Shown: positions 1 through 12,135 of the stretch, piece after piece | Layout: each line of letters starts with the position of its first letter | Position numbering within the stretch: position 1 is the first letter of the stretch | From: Larsenimonas suaedae | GTDB lineage: Bacteria; Pseudomonadota; Gammaproteobacteria; Pseudomonadales; Halomonadaceae | Length of the DNA: 64,000 nucleotides | NCBI RefSeq assembly: GCF_023712105.1 | Contig: NZ_JAMLJI010000002.1 | Location: 62,001 to 126,000, forward strand | Direction: 5' to 3' | Notes under the pieces: model-generated | The model's input: the letters and a program-made list of their open reading frames with translations, nothing else | The model's database searches: none | Told to the model about the DNA's origin: nothing | Program-made: the position numbers and the translations under genes

Positions 1-868
1 CGACAATCGAGCCGCGCACCGTGATGCCGTTGAGCACCATGTCAAAGATCGACAGCGAGAACTCGCCCGGCGGCAAGCCGTTGAGCGCGATGGTGCCGCC
101 GCGGCGAACCATGGCCATGGCTTGCGTGAACGCGGTCTCGGACACGGCCGTCACCAGCGCCCCATGGGCACCGCCGATCTCCCGCTTGAGTACCGTACCG
201 GGGTCTTCATTGCGGGCGTTGATGGTGAGCGCGGCGCCCAGTCGTTTCGCAAGCGCGAGCTTGTCATCGGCGACATCGATGGCCGCCACATGCATGCCCA
301 TGGCGCGCGCATACTGCACCGCCACGTGACCAAGCCCACCGATGCCTGAAATCGCCACCCACTGCCCCGGTTTGACCTCGCTCACCTTGAGGCCCTTGTA
401 GACGGTGACGCCGGCGCAGAGAATCGGCGCAATCTCGACGAAATCACTGCCCCTGGGCAGATGCCCGACGTAGTTGGCGTCGGCCAGCACAAAATCGGCG
501 TAGCCTCCATCGACGCTGTAGCCGGTATTGTCCTGCGCTTCACACAGTGTTTCCCAGCCGCCCAGGCAGTGCTCACAGTGGCCACAGGCCGAATACAGCC
601 AGGGCACCCCGATGCGGTCGCCCTCTTTCAGATGCGTGACGCCGGCGCCTACGGCTTCGACGAACCCGACGCCCTCGTGCCCCGGAATGAAGGGAGGGTT
701 GGGCTTGACCGGCCAGTCGCCCTGGGCAGCGTGCAGGTCGGTATGACACACACCTGAGGCTTCGACCTTCATTCGTACCTGCCCGGGGCCGACCTCGGGC
801 ACCGATACTTCGCGAATCTCCAGTGGTTTATTGAACTCGGTTACGACAGCTGCCTTCATGGTCGCCAT
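1..868 (-). CDS. adhP: Zinc-dependent alcohol dehydrogenase (AdhP-like), 3' end cut by the window edge
   Basis: NAD-dependent medium-chain alcohol dehydrogenase that oxidises ethanol or propanol to the aldehyde in the cytoplasm. Seen in the minus-strand translation: catalytic-zinc motif GVCHTDLH near residue 43 with GHEGVG further on, a structural-zinc run with four Cys (SACGHCEHC...TLC), and the nucleotide-binding [11 protein letters not shown]. Start is ATG at 868 behind AGAGGTGG; an in-frame ATG at 859 (MKAAVV) is the alternative. The C-terminus lies outside the window. The aldehyde dehydrogenase gene lies directly upstream on the same strand, which makes an alcohol-to-acid pair likely. 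A terminator separates the two genes, so read-through or a separate promoter is needed. Family assignment is firm; substrate is inferred. Confidence 0.93.
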   Translation of the reverse strand, partial: MATMKAAVVTEFNKPLEIREVSVPEVGPGQVRMKVEASGVCHTDLHAAQGDWPVKPNPPFIPGHEGVGFVEAVGAGVTHLKEGDRIGVPWLYSACGHCEHCLGGWETLCEAQDNTGYSVDGGYADFVLADANYVGHLPRGSDFVEIAPILCAGVTVYKGLKVSEVKPGQWVAISGIGGLGHVAVQYARAMGMHVAAIDVADDKLALAKRLGAALTINARNEDPGTVLKREIGGAHGALVTAVSETAFTQAMAMVRRGGTIALNGLPPGEFSLSIFDMVLNGITVRGSIV

Positions 869-888
869 GATCCACCTCTCGCGTCATT

Positions 889-915
889 GAAAAAGGGCAC
901 CGAAGTGCCCCTCTT
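889..915 (-). terminator. Rho-independent terminator of the aldehyde dehydrogenase gene
   Basis: On the minus strand a GGGCAC/GTGCCC stem closes on a TTCG tetraloop and is followed by CTTTTT. It sits between the aldehyde dehydrogenase stop and the ribosome binding site of the alcohol dehydrogenase. Confidence 0.8.
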
Positions 916-1001
916 TTATACGACTTGGCTGATACTTAAACGATGTGGCAAAGCGCCCTATCTGCGATAAATCGATTTTCCATTCGCGATAAAACGCTCT
1001 A

Positions 1002-2522
1002 TCAGTAAAGCCCAGCCGGGTTGCGGTCATAGGAAATGAGCTGACATTTGATCTGCTGGTAATGATCGAGCATCTGCTTGTGGGTCTCGCGGCCAATGCC
1101 CGATTTCTTGTAGCCACCGAAGGCCGCGTGCGCGGGGTATTGGTGGTAGCAGTTGGTCCACACGCGCCCGGCCTGAATCGCACGCCCCATGCGATAGGCC
1201 CGGTTGATGTCGGTGGTCCAGACCCCCGCCCCGAGGCCGAACTCGGTGTCGTTGGCAATCTCGAGCGCCTCGGCTTCGTCCTTGAACGTAGTGATCGACA
1301 GCACCGGCCCGAAGATCTCCTCCTGGAATACCCGCATGCTGTTGTTGCCCTTGAGCATGGTCGGCTGGACGTAGAAGCCACCGGCAAGATCGCCCTCGAG
1401 CGTTGACTTGTCGCCGCCAACGATGAACTCGGCCTGCTCTTCCCGGCCGATCTTCATGTAGGACAGAATCCGCTCGAACTGCTCCCTGGACACCTGCGCG
1501 CCCATCTCGGTCTCGGTATCGAGCGGGTCGCCCTGCTTCAGGGTCTTGGCACGCTCGATCGCGCGATTCATCAGGTCGTCATAGATGTCTTCCTGGATCA
1601 GCGCGCGCGATGGGCAGGTGCAGACCTCGCCCTGGTTCAAAAACGTCATCATCAAGCCTTCAACGCACTTGTTGATGAAGTCTTCGCCATGATCCATCAC
1701 ATCGGAGAAGTAGACGTTAGGCGATTTACCGCCAAGCTCGAGGGTTACCGGAATGATGCGCTCGGCCGCCTTGCCCATGATCATGCTGCCAACCGGGGTC
1801 GAGCCGGTAAATGCAAGTTTTGAGATGCCCTCACTGGACGACAGCGCGTCGCCCGCCTCTTCCCCAAGGCCGTGCACCACGTTGAGCACGCCTTCCGGCA
1901 GCAGGTCCTCGATCAATTCGAGCATCACGCAGATCGAGGCCGGTGTCTGTTCGGCCGGCTTCAAAACAACGGTATTGCCCGCCGCCAGCGCCGGCGCGAT
2001 TTTCCAGGCGGCCATCAGAAGCGGGAAATTCCACGGAATGATCTGGCCGACCACGCCGTAGGGCTCATGGAAGTGATACGCAACGGTATACTCATCGATC
2101 TCACTAATGCTGCCTTCCTGCGCGCGAATGCAGCCCGCGAAATAGCGGTAGTGGTCGATCATCAGCGGGATGTCGGCGGCCAGACACTCACGAATCGATT
2201 TGCCGTTGTCCCAGGTCTCCGCCACGGCAAGCAGCTCCAGGTTCTGCTCGAGCCGGTCGGCGATGCGCAGCAGAACGTTGGACCGTTCGGCCGGTGCGGT
2301 CTTGCTCCAACCGGGAAAGGCCTTTTTCGCCGCCTGTACGGCCTTTTCGATGTCATCGGCGTTTGAGCGCGGCACCTCACAGAACACCTTGCCGGTGACG
2401 GGGGTGACATTGTCCAGGTACTCACCGGACGAGGGCGCAACCCATTGTCCGCCAATGAAATTGTCATAACGGGACTTGAAGGTCACCAGCGCATCAGGGC
2501 TTCCGGGATGGGCATACTTCAT
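1002..2522 (-). CDS. exaC: NAD-dependent aldehyde dehydrogenase (ExaC/AldB type)
   Basis: Cytoplasmic aldehyde dehydrogenase, 506 residues, expected to oxidise acetaldehyde and related aldehydes to acids using NAD+. The translation carries the family hallmarks: N-terminal FIGGQWVAP, cofactor-binding [10 protein letters not shown] and FTGSTPVG, the general-base stretch LELGGKSP, the catalytic Cys in GEVCTCPSR, and the C-terminal [12 protein letters not shown]. The start chosen is ATG at 2522, which has AAGGAG eight bases upstream; a start six codons further upstream would lack this site. It is followed downstream by alcohol dehydrogenase, so the pair likely handles ethanol through acetaldehyde to acetate. 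Family is clear; preferred substrate is inferred. Confidence 0.95.
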   Translation of the reverse strand: MKYAHPGSPDALVTFKSRYDNFIGGQWVAPSSGEYLDNVTPVTGKVFCEVPRSNADDIEKAVQAAKKAFPGWSKTAPAERSNVLLRIADRLEQNLELLAVAETWDNGKSIRECLAADIPLMIDHYRYFAGCIRAQEGSISEIDEYTVAYHFHEPYGVVGQIIPWNFPLLMAAWKIAPALAAGNTVVLKPAEQTPASICVMLELIEDLLPEGVLNVVHGLGEEAGDALSSSEGISKLAFTGSTPVGSMIMGKAAERIIPVTLELGGKSPNVYFSDVMDHGEDFINKCVEGLMMTFLNQGEVCTCPSRALIQEDIYDDLMNRAIERAKTLKQGDPLDTETEMGAQVSREQFERILSYMKIGREEQAEFIVGGDKSTLEGDLAGGFYVQPTMLKGNNSMRVFQEEIFGPVLSITTFKDEAEALEIANDTEFGLGAGVWTTDINRAYRMGRAIQAGRVWTNCYHQYPAHAAFGGYKKSGIGRETHKQMLDHYQQIKCQLISYDRNPAGLY

Positions 2523-2630
2523 GAGGGAACTCCTTGGCAAACGTTTCCGGCAGTCACACCGCCTCCAGAATTCACCTTAGGAAGAATCCCGCGCTTTGCC
2601 ACTCCACCTTGGCCGAATGGACCGGCGGAT

Positions 2631-2667
2631 AAAAAAAGAGCACGGCGCGTTTCCTGCGCCGTGCTCT
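2631..2667 (-). terminator. Terminator downstream of lptG
   Basis: Perfect 12-bp stem AGAGCACGGCGC/GCGCCGTGCTCT around a short loop, followed on the minus strand by seven T residues. It ends the lptFG transcript. Confidence 0.9.
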
Positions 2668-2723
2668 TGTTGCATGCCCTTGTTGCGTGCCCATATGGCA
2701 CGTGACGATGGGGCCGTACCTGA

Positions 2724-3785
2724 TCAGCCTGTTCGCCGAAGCATCAAAAACCCGATGGCAAAACATAAAAGCGAAGGTAGAAGCACCGCCCAGATCGGCG
2801 AGAACCCAAAGAGCGTCGAGGCCGGTGCCAGTAGATCCTGCATGTACTTGAACACCAGCCCCGTGATGATGCCGTAAAACACCCGTGTGCCCGCCGCCAC
2901 CGTTCGAAGCGGTCCAAACACGAATGACGCCGCCACCAGCACAAGCCCTGCCAGCACCACGGGCTGCAGCACTTTTTGCCAGAAATAGAGCCAGCTTGTG
3001 GTCGCGTTGAGCCCTTGGTCGTTCAGGTAGCGCCCATAGCGCCACAGATCCGCGATCGACTGGCTTTCCTTGTCATTGATGATCAGCCTCAAGAGCTCGG
3101 GCCGAAGATCGGTGTCCCATTCAGCGCTTGCCTCGGTACTGACTTCAGTGCGGTTATCCGTGAAGTGCGTCACGCGCAGGTTCTCAAGCCGCCAGGCGTC
3201 GCCGTCGTAGACGGCGCGGTCGGCGTGTGAGGCCAGCACCAGCTGATCGCCATCGAACTGGTAGCGGTTGACGTTGATCAGGGTGTTGTCCCCTCGGATC
3301 GAGCCGAAATTGTAGAAACTGTCGCCTTCACGCTGCCAGCCACCGTCCTCACTGACCACGTGGCCCGAGCCCTGCCTGAGCTGGTCACGCCAGCTCGAGG
3401 CGAACTGCTCGGTCTGGGGCGCCACCAGCTCGCCCATCGCCATGGTGATCAGAATCACCAGCCCAAGCGGCTTCATCACCCCCCAGATGATGCGCACCAG
3501 CGAGCGCCCGGCCGAGCGCATGATGGTCAACTCGTTGCTCGAGGCCATCGTGCCAAGCCCCAGAAGTGCCCCGAGCAGCACGCCCACCGGGGCGTACTCG
3601 TAAAACCGGTACGGCAGACGAATCAACAGATACAACAGCACCTCAAACGCGCCGTAATCGCCTCGAACGTCGCCCAGGTCATTGATGTAGGTGATGATGA
3701 AATCGAGCCCGAGAATCAGTAGCTGAACGACCAACATGGCGCTCAGGACATTCCGGGCAATATAGCGATCCAGACGATCAAACAT
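2724..3785 (-). CDS. lptG: LPS export ABC transporter permease LptG
   Basis: One of the two inner-membrane permeases of the LptB2FGC complex that extracts lipopolysaccharide from the inner membrane and feeds it to the periplasmic Lpt bridge. 353 residues with N-terminal membrane helices (LDRYIARNVLSAMLVV...), the family-typical periplasmic beta-jellyroll domain in the middle (about residues 110-250), and three C-terminal helices ending MLRRTG. The start is ATG at 3785, preceded by GAGGAGAC, giving an 8-base overlap with the end of lptF and implying translational coupling. A longer reading frame upstream exists but would start deep inside lptF. Gene order lptF-lptG divergent from pepA is the classical gammaproteobacterial arrangement. 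Confidence 0.96.
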   Translation of the reverse strand: MFDRLDRYIARNVLSAMLVVQLLILGLDFIITYINDLGDVRGDYGAFEVLLYLLIRLPYRFYEYAPVGVLLGALLGLGTMASSNELTIMRSAGRSLVRIIWGVMKPLGLVILITMAMGELVAPQTEQFASSWRDQLRQGSGHVVSEDGGWQREGDSFYNFGSIRGDNTLINVNRYQFDGDQLVLASHADRAVYDGDAWRLENLRVTHFTDNRTEVSTEASAEWDTDLRPELLRLIINDKESQSIADLWRYGRYLNDQGLNATTSWLYFWQKVLQPVVLAGLVLVAASFVFGPLRTVAAGTRVFYGIITGLVFKYMQDLLAPASTLFGFSPIWAVLLPSLLCFAIGFLMLRRTG

Positions 3786-4860
3786 GACGACGTCTCCTCG
3801 GCCGGCCGCGCGTGAACAGGAAAATTCCGATGACAAGATACAGCGCGTGGATCGGCCACATGCCGATCCAGGCTGGCAGTTGCCCCTTGGCCAGCGCGTT
3901 CTGGGCCGCGAGCAACAGACTCAGATAGCTCATGTGCAGGATGATCGCCGGAACCAGCTTGGCAAAGCGCCCGCTGCGGGGGTTGACCCGGGACAGCGGC
4001 AGGGCCATCAGAATCAGGATCGGCACCATCACCACCAGACTGACGCGCCACTGAAGCGCCGATATTGCCTTGTCCGAGCCATCGCGCCAGAGCGCAAGCG
4101 TCGACAGCATTTCCTCGTCATCGATGTCGCCGGTAACGGACGTACGCTCCTGGCGCACGGCGTAGGTATCGAACTGAAGCCGGTCGCCGACCGCCTGCCC
4201 AGGCGTCACGACGTAGCGCTCACCGTTTGAGAGCACCAGAAAGCGGCTGCCGGTATCGGGGTCGTTGGTCTGGTAGCCGCTGTCGGCGCGGGTGACGATC
4301 TGCTCCGGCGCCTGTCCATCGCGCTGCTGGGTTTCAGCAACGAACACGTGCTCGAGCCTTGAGCTGTTGCGAGTGACGCGCTCGGTATAGATGGTGCGAT
4401 CCCCGATTTCCTGGAACCGCCCCGGCGTCAGGGCGCTGAAATCGGCCTGCTGCTGTTGGGCGGTGATCAGACGCTCGTTCTGGGCAAGGCCCATCGGCGT
4501 CAGCCACAGTGAGCACGCCGCCACCATCATCGCAACCAGTGCGCCAGGCCAGAGCGTGACTCTCAAAAGGCGCTTGCGACTGACGCCACAGGCGGTCAGC
4601 ACGGTCATTTCACTGTTGAGGTAAAGCTGCCCATAGGCCAGGAGCACCCCGAGAAACAGCGCCAACGGCAGCACCAACTCCAGAAAGCTCGGCATGTGAA
4701 AGAGCATCAGCGAGCCCAGAAGCCGTGCCGGGATATCCCCATTGGCCGCATCGGTAAAATAGCGGATGAACCGGCTGCCCATGATGACCAGAAGCAGCAC
4801 ACCCGCCACGGCAGACATGGTCACCAGGATCTGCCGGATCAAATATCGGAAAACGATCAA
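3778..4860 (-). CDS. lptF: LPS export ABC transporter permease LptF
   Basis: Partner permease to LptG in the lipopolysaccharide transporter. 360 residues, beginning MIVFRYLIRQIL, with helices at about residues 10-35, 50-75 and 95-120, a periplasmic domain from roughly 125 to 260, and three further helices before the basic tail RPRRRRHV. The periplasmic part has family features such as RFQEIGDRTIYTERV. It is the first gene of the lptFG operon and faces pepA across a 194-base divergent promoter region. Assignment rests on sequence style plus the conserved neighbourhood; both agree. Confidence 0.96.
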   Translation of the reverse strand: MIVFRYLIRQILVTMSAVAGVLLLVIMGSRFIRYFTDAANGDIPARLLGSLMLFHMPSFLELVLPLALFLGVLLAYGQLYLNSEMTVLTACGVSRKRLLRVTLWPGALVAMMVAACSLWLTPMGLAQNERLITAQQQQADFSALTPGRFQEIGDRTIYTERVTRNSSRLEHVFVAETQQRDGQAPEQIVTRADSGYQTNDPDTGSRFLVLSNGERYVVTPGQAVGDRLQFDTYAVRQERTSVTGDIDDEEMLSTLALWRDGSDKAISALQWRVSLVVMVPILILMALPLSRVNPRSGRFAKLVPAIILHMSYLSLLLAAQNALAKGQLPAWIGMWPIHALYLVIGIFLFTRGRPRRRRHV

Positions 4861-5054
4861 ACGTTGACTCCCTAGCCTTCAGGGCATGACCCTTGACGAT
4901 GAGTCAGGTCAGCTCGGTGCATTTGTGCCCATGCAATAGCGATGGCCTTTGCGTACACTGACATGGACACTGTCTGGCGCCATGCGATCACATTCAGACG
5001 CATCATGGGCCTGCATTATCGCGAATCACCTTACCCTTGTCTTGTGGAGACCCC

Positions 5055-6557
5055 ATGGAATTTCCCGTTCTCACCATCAACCCCGCCAAAACGGAAACGG
5101 ATTGCATCGTCGTTCCGGTGCTGGCGGACGCGCCACTCCTGACGGCCACCGAGAAGCTCGATGACGCAAGCGAGCGGCTGATCAACCAGTTGATCGAGCG
5201 CGGCGATTTCGAGCCAAGCCTTGGCAAGACCCAGCTGCTTCCCTTTGCGCCCGGGCTGAGCACGGACCGTCTGCTGCTGGTGGGATGCGGCGCACCGGAC
5301 AAGATGAACCAGGGGAACTATCGCAAGGCACTCGACGCCGCACTTACGCACCTGCTCACGCTCAAGGTCGACAACGCCGCCATCGCGTTTACCGACATCG
5401 ACGTGCCGGACGTGGATACCGCCTGGAAGGCCCGCATGATCGCCGAGGCCGGCATCCGTGCCCTTTATCACTTCGACGACTACAAGACCACCAAGAAGAC
5501 CGCGTATACGCTTGAAACGCTCAATATTCTACTCAGCGACACCAACGCCAAGAGCGACGCCGAAGCAGGCGTTGCCCGAGGTCAGGCCGTGGGCAGCGGC
5601 ATCAATCTGACCCGCCAGCTTGCCAACCTGCCGGCCAACGTCTGCACGCCGCGCTACCTGGCCGAACAGGCCGAAGCGCTTGGCCGCGACTCGGCGCTCG
5701 AGGTCACCATCTTCGATGAGCATCAGCTCGAGGAACTCGGTGCCGGCGCGCTTCTCGCCGTTGGCAAGGGCAGCGCCGAGCCGCCGCGCATGATCGTAAT
5801 GGAATACAAGGGCGCGGCCGACAACGAAGCGCCCTACGTCCTTGTGGGCAAGGGCATCACCTTCGATTCCGGCGGTATCTCGATCAAGCCTGGCGCCGAC
5901 ATGGACGAGATGAAATTCGACATGGGCGGCGCGGCGAGCGTGTTCGGTACCATGAAGACGCTGCTTGAAACCCGACCGGCCATCAACGTCGTTGCCATCG
6001 TTGCAGCCGCCGAGAACATGCCCGATGGCCGTGCGCTCAAGCCCGGCGACATCATCAAGACCCTGAAGGGCCTGACCGTCGAAATTCTCAACACCGACGC
6101 CGAAGGCCGTCTGGTCATGTGTGACGCCCTGGCCTACGCCGAGCGCTACAACCCGGCAACCGTCATCGACATCGCAACGCTTACCGGCGCCTGCATCGTG
6201 GCGCTTGGCGACCACGCCGCCGGGCTTTTGTCCAACGACGACGACGTCGCGCTCGATCTGCTCGACGCCGGCGAACAGGCCTGGGACCGCGCCTGGCATC
6301 TGCCGCTGTGGGACGAGTACCAGAGCCAGCTCGATTCCAACTACGCAGACCTTGCCAACATCGGCGGCAAGAAGGCCGGCACCATTACCGCGGCGTGCTA
6401 CCTGTCCCGGTTTGCAGAGAACTACCCGTGGGCACACCTGGACATTGCAGGCGTCGCCTGGGATGGCAAGAAAGGCGCCACCGGCCGGCCTGTTGGCCTT
6501 TTGAGCCAGTACCTGTTCAACCGCGCCGACGAAATCGTCCAGATCAGCAACGATTGA
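5055..6557 (+). CDS. pepA: Leucyl aminopeptidase PepA (M17)
   Basis: Cytosolic dimanganese/dizinc leucine aminopeptidase, also known in E. coli as a DNA-binding accessory protein (XerCD recombination, carAB control). 500 residues from ATG 5055, which has GGAG eight bases upstream. Metal and catalytic residues line up with E. coli PepA at a constant offset of four: K266, D271, K278, D289, D348, E350 and R352, the last three inside the family signature NTDAEGRL. The C-terminal catalytic domain is complete. It diverges from lptFG, as in most gammaproteobacteria. Downstream order differs from E. coli because ilvE and an SDR gene come before holC. Confidence 0.97.
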   Translation: MEFPVLTINPAKTETDCIVVPVLADAPLLTATEKLDDASERLINQLIERGDFEPSLGKTQLLPFAPGLSTDRLLLVGCGAPDKMNQGNYRKALDAALTHLLTLKVDNAAIAFTDIDVPDVDTAWKARMIAEAGIRALYHFDDYKTTKKTAYTLETLNILLSDTNAKSDAEAGVARGQAVGSGINLTRQLANLPANVCTPRYLAEQAEALGRDSALEVTIFDEHQLEELGAGALLAVGKGSAEPPRMIVMEYKGAADNEAPYVLVGKGITFDSGGISIKPGADMDEMKFDMGGAASVFGTMKTLLETRPAINVVAIVAAAENMPDGRALKPGDIIKTLKGLTVEILNTDAEGRLVMCDALAYAERYNPATVIDIATLTGACIVALGDHAAGLLSNDDDVALDLLDAGEQAWDRAWHLPLWDEYQSQLDSNYADLANIGGKKAGTITAACYLSRFAENYPWAHLDIAGVAWDGKKGATGRPVGLLSQYLFNRADEIVQISND

Positions 6558-6687
6558 TCCAGGCCCGACCGGCCCCGTGCGCCCGCCCTTTCCGGGCGTG
6601 GCGCGCTTATGTCATGCTTAACGGCACAGCCTCACGGCTGGCCTTACCCTTACGTTTATCGCGATGCGTCTAGATGGAGAATGCCCA

Positions 6688-7782
6688 GTGAGCACCGACG
6701 GCTTTTACGTTCGCCCGACCACGACCCCAACCGCCGACTCTCTTCGTGACGGCATTCTGGCCAACCCCGGTTTTGGCACGTACTTTACCGATCACATGGC
6801 ACATGTCCGCTGGACCAAGGCCACCGGCTGGGAGCGCGGCGAAGTCACTCCCTACGGGCCGCTGTCGCTTGACCCGGCGGCGTCCGTGCTTCATTACGCC
6901 CAGGAAATCTTTGAAGGCATCAAGGCCTACCGCCACGCCGACGGCAGCGTCTGGAGCTTCCGTCCTGAAAAGAACGCCGAGCGCTTTCGTCGCTCCGCGC
7001 GCCGTCTTGCACTGCCCGAGCTCGATGACGAAACCTTCCTTGGCTCGGTAAAAGCCCTGGTCGGACAGGACAAGGCCTGGGTCCCCACGCCCAAGGACGA
7101 CTCCGAGGAGTGCAGCCTCTACATTCGCCCGTTCATGATCGCAAGCGAGAAGTTTCTTGGCGTCAAACCGGCCAAGCTGGTGGACTACTACGTCATCGCC
7201 TCGCCGGCCGGGTCGTATTTCAAGGGCGACCTCAAGGCCGTCTCCATCTGGCTGTCCCAGCACTACAACCGGGCCGGGCCAGGCGGCACCGGCGCGGCCA
7301 AGTGCGGCGGCAACTACGCTTCCTCGCTGGTTGCCCAGCAGGAAGCCGAAGCCAACGGCTGCGCCCAGGTCGCGTTTCTGGACGCGGTCGAGCACAAGTG
7401 GATCGAAGAACTCGGCGGCATGAACCTGTTCTTTGTTTACAAGGATGGCCGCATCGTCACCCCCGAGCTGACCGGCACCATTTTGGAAGGCGTGACCCGC
7501 GACAGCATTCTTCAGCTTGCAAAAGACGAAGGTCTAACACCTGAAGAGCGCCGCATCAGCATCGATGAGTGGCGCGACGGCGTTAAAAGCGGTGAGATCG
7601 CTGAAGTTTTTGCCTGCGGCACCGCCGCCGTCATTACCCCGATTGCAGAGCTGGTCACGCCGGAAGAGCGCATCAAGGGCGGTGAAGAGACACGCATCGC
7701 CTCGACCCTTCGCAAGAAACTGCTCGACATTCAATATGGCCGGGCCGAAGACACTCACGGCTGGCTGGTCAAGCTGGCCTGA
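6688..7782 (+). CDS. ilvE: Branched-chain-amino-acid aminotransferase (class II IlvE)
   Basis: PLP-dependent transaminase that interconverts Leu, Ile and Val with their 2-oxo acids in the cytoplasm. The protein is of the longer bacterial/eukaryotic-like type (about 360 residues): RAGPGGTGAAKCGGNYA carries the PLP lysine (AAKCGG), and EELGGMNLFFV and the distal GTAAVITP are family-typical. I place the start at GTG 6688 because GGAGA lies seven bases upstream; ATG 6664 would add eight residues but has no good ribosome binding site. It follows pepA by 130 bases and precedes an SDR gene by 17 bases, so it may share a transcript with the latter. Confidence 0.94.
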   Translation: MSTDGFYVRPTTTPTADSLRDGILANPGFGTYFTDHMAHVRWTKATGWERGEVTPYGPLSLDPAASVLHYAQEIFEGIKAYRHADGSVWSFRPEKNAERFRRSARRLALPELDDETFLGSVKALVGQDKAWVPTPKDDSEECSLYIRPFMIASEKFLGVKPAKLVDYYVIASPAGSYFKGDLKAVSIWLSQHYNRAGPGGTGAAKCGGNYASSLVAQQEAEANGCAQVAFLDAVEHKWIEELGGMNLFFVYKDGRIVTPELTGTILEGVTRDSILQLAKDEGLTPEERRISIDEWRDGVKSGEIAEVFACGTAAVITPIAELVTPEERIKGGEETRIASTLRKKLLDIQYGRAEDTHGWLVKLA

Positions 7783-7799
7783 ATAAAGACGAGGGCATC

Positions 7800-8546
7800 A
7801 TGAATAACGTCATGTTGATCACCGGGGGCAGTCGCGGCATCGGTGCGGCCACCGCACAGCTTGCCTTTGAGGCCGGCTACGCCGTCGCGCTGAGTTACCG
7901 AAGCGACCGCGACGCCGCTTCCGCGGTGGTCGAGGCCATCGAAGCCAAGGGCGGCGAGGCCATCGCCGTGCAGGCCGATATGGCCTCGGAAGCCAACATC
8001 GTACGGCTGTTCGAGGCGGTCGATGAGCGCTTCGGGCGGCTGGACGTGCTGGTCAACAACGCAGGCATTGTCGATCAGGTATCACGCGTCGAGGCCATGA
8101 GCGCCGAGCGCATCGAGCGAATGATGCGCATCAACGTGACCGGGCCGTTTCTCTGTGCCCGCGAGGCGATCAAACGCATGTCGACCCGACACGGCGGAAA
8201 CGGCGGCTCGATCATCAATGTGTCCTCGGCAGCCGCGCATCGAGGGGGCAGCGGTGAGTACGTCGATTACGCCGCGTCCAAGGGCGCCATCGACACCTTC
8301 ACCGAAGGGCTTGCCAAGGAGCTTGCCGGCGATGGCATCCGGGTCAACGCGGTTCGCCCCGGCGTGATCGACACCGAGATCCACGCAAGCGGCGGCAACC
8401 CGGACAAGCCGGAAACATCCTCGGCCAACATCCCGCTCGGGCGCGCCGGCAACGCGCGTGAAATCGCCAGCGGCATTTTATGGCTTGCAAGCGAGGGCGC
8501 CTCATTCACCACCGGTGCGAAGCTCGACATCGACGGCGGCGTCTGA
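7800..8546 (+). CDS. Short-chain dehydrogenase/reductase
   Basis: Classical SDR oxidoreductase, 248 residues, cytoplasmic. Visible elements: nucleotide-binding TGGSRGIG at residues 8-15, NNAG at about 88-91, the catalytic Ser in SSAAAH, the YxxxK pair (YAASK) and the C-terminal LDIDGG. An acidic patch is not obvious after strand beta-2 (SYRSDRD), which favours NADPH. GAGGG precedes the start. The closest recognisable style is YgfF/YjgI-like sugar or keto-acyl reductases, but the substrate cannot be told from sequence. It sits between ilvE and holC, separated by 17 and 7 bases, so it probably lies in one operon with holC. Confidence 0.88.
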   Translation: MNNVMLITGGSRGIGAATAQLAFEAGYAVALSYRSDRDAASAVVEAIEAKGGEAIAVQADMASEANIVRLFEAVDERFGRLDVLVNNAGIVDQVSRVEAMSAERIERMMRINVTGPFLCAREAIKRMSTRHGGNGGSIINVSSAAAHRGGSGEYVDYAASKGAIDTFTEGLAKELAGDGIRVNAVRPGVIDTEIHASGGNPDKPETSSANIPLGRAGNAREIASGILWLASEGASFTTGAKLDIDGGV

Positions 8547-8553
8547 GGCACCC

Positions 8554-8985
8554 ATGACCCAGATCGACTTCTACATTCTGCCGCAGACCACTCTCGAGGC
8601 GCGCTTCGACTTCGCCTGTCGTCTTGCCGAAACCATCTTCTCGAAGGGGTATCGGCTGCACGTGCATTGTGAAGATGAAGCCATGGCGCGGCAGATGGAC
8701 GAACGGCTCTGGACCTTCAAGCCAGAAAGCTACATCCCTCACACGCTGGTGACCGAGCCGCTTACGCCCAAGACGCCGGTCACCATCGGCTGGGACCACG
8801 AGCCGGAACCCGGGGTCGAGGCGCTTTTGAACCTGCACCCGGAGATCCCGAGCTGGTTTTCCCACCTCGAGCGCGTGGCCGAGATCATCAACCAGCACCA
8901 GGAGGTGCTGGTGGCCAAGCGCGCGTGCTGGTCGACCTACAAGGAGCGGGGCTACCCGGTCAAGGCCCATCAGCTCAAGGGCTAG
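8554..8985 (+). CDS. holC: DNA polymerase III chi subunit
   Basis: Chi subunit of the DNA polymerase III clamp-loader complex; with psi it links the clamp loader to single-strand binding protein. 143 residues starting MTQIDFYIL, a typical HolC opening, then RLAETIFSKGYRLHVHC, LWTFKPESYIPH and the C-terminal YKERGYPVKAHQLKG. The start at 8554 is preceded by GAGG and lies seven bases after the SDR stop; the upstream in-frame extension overlaps the SDR gene and is not credible. holC next to valS is the conserved arrangement. Confidence 0.95.
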   Translation: MTQIDFYILPQTTLEARFDFACRLAETIFSKGYRLHVHCEDEAMARQMDERLWTFKPESYIPHTLVTEPLTPKTPVTIGWDHEPEPGVEALLNLHPEIPSWFSHLERVAEIINQHQEVLVAKRACWSTYKERGYPVKAHQLKG

Positions 8986-9017
8986 ATCAAAAGCCAGGCC
9001 CCGCGTGGGCAGGCTCA

Positions 9018-9046
9018 TGACGCCTGCCCCCTTCAAGCGCTATACT
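9018..9046 (+). promoter_or_regulatory. Candidate promoter for valS
   Basis: TATACT at 9041-9046 with ATGACG 17 bases upstream (four of six matches to the -35 consensus), about 70 bases before the valS start. Seen by eye only. Confidence 0.35.
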
Positions 9047-9113
9047 CTCGCCTCGTTTCAGGCCCCACGCCTCGCGGCACGCCCACGACCCATACAGTTT
9101 ACCGAGTCAGTAC

Positions 9114-11951
<2,838 letters not shown>

Positions 11952-11977
11952 TCAACTCGTTAGCGTATCCCTTCAAG

Positions 11978-12006
11978 CGGCTGCTTCATCAGGCAGCCGT
12001 TTTTTA
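11978..12006 (+). terminator. valS terminator
   Basis: CGGCTGC/GCAGCCG stem with an 8-base loop followed by seven T residues, 27 bases after the valS stop. Confidence 0.92.
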
Positions 12007-12135
12007 TGCGCGCCATATGCACTACTTCAATAAAAACGACACTATTAATCTTAATAAATAATTAAGAAACGCTGTTCTGTTTCACGCCGTTACTCTACAA
12101 TAGCGCGCTAACCATTTTTAAGCCCGGCTGCGCTC

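Noticed and set aside
5529-6437. 302-codon open frame opposite pepA
   Set aside because: Antisense to the pepA catalytic domain; no domain features.
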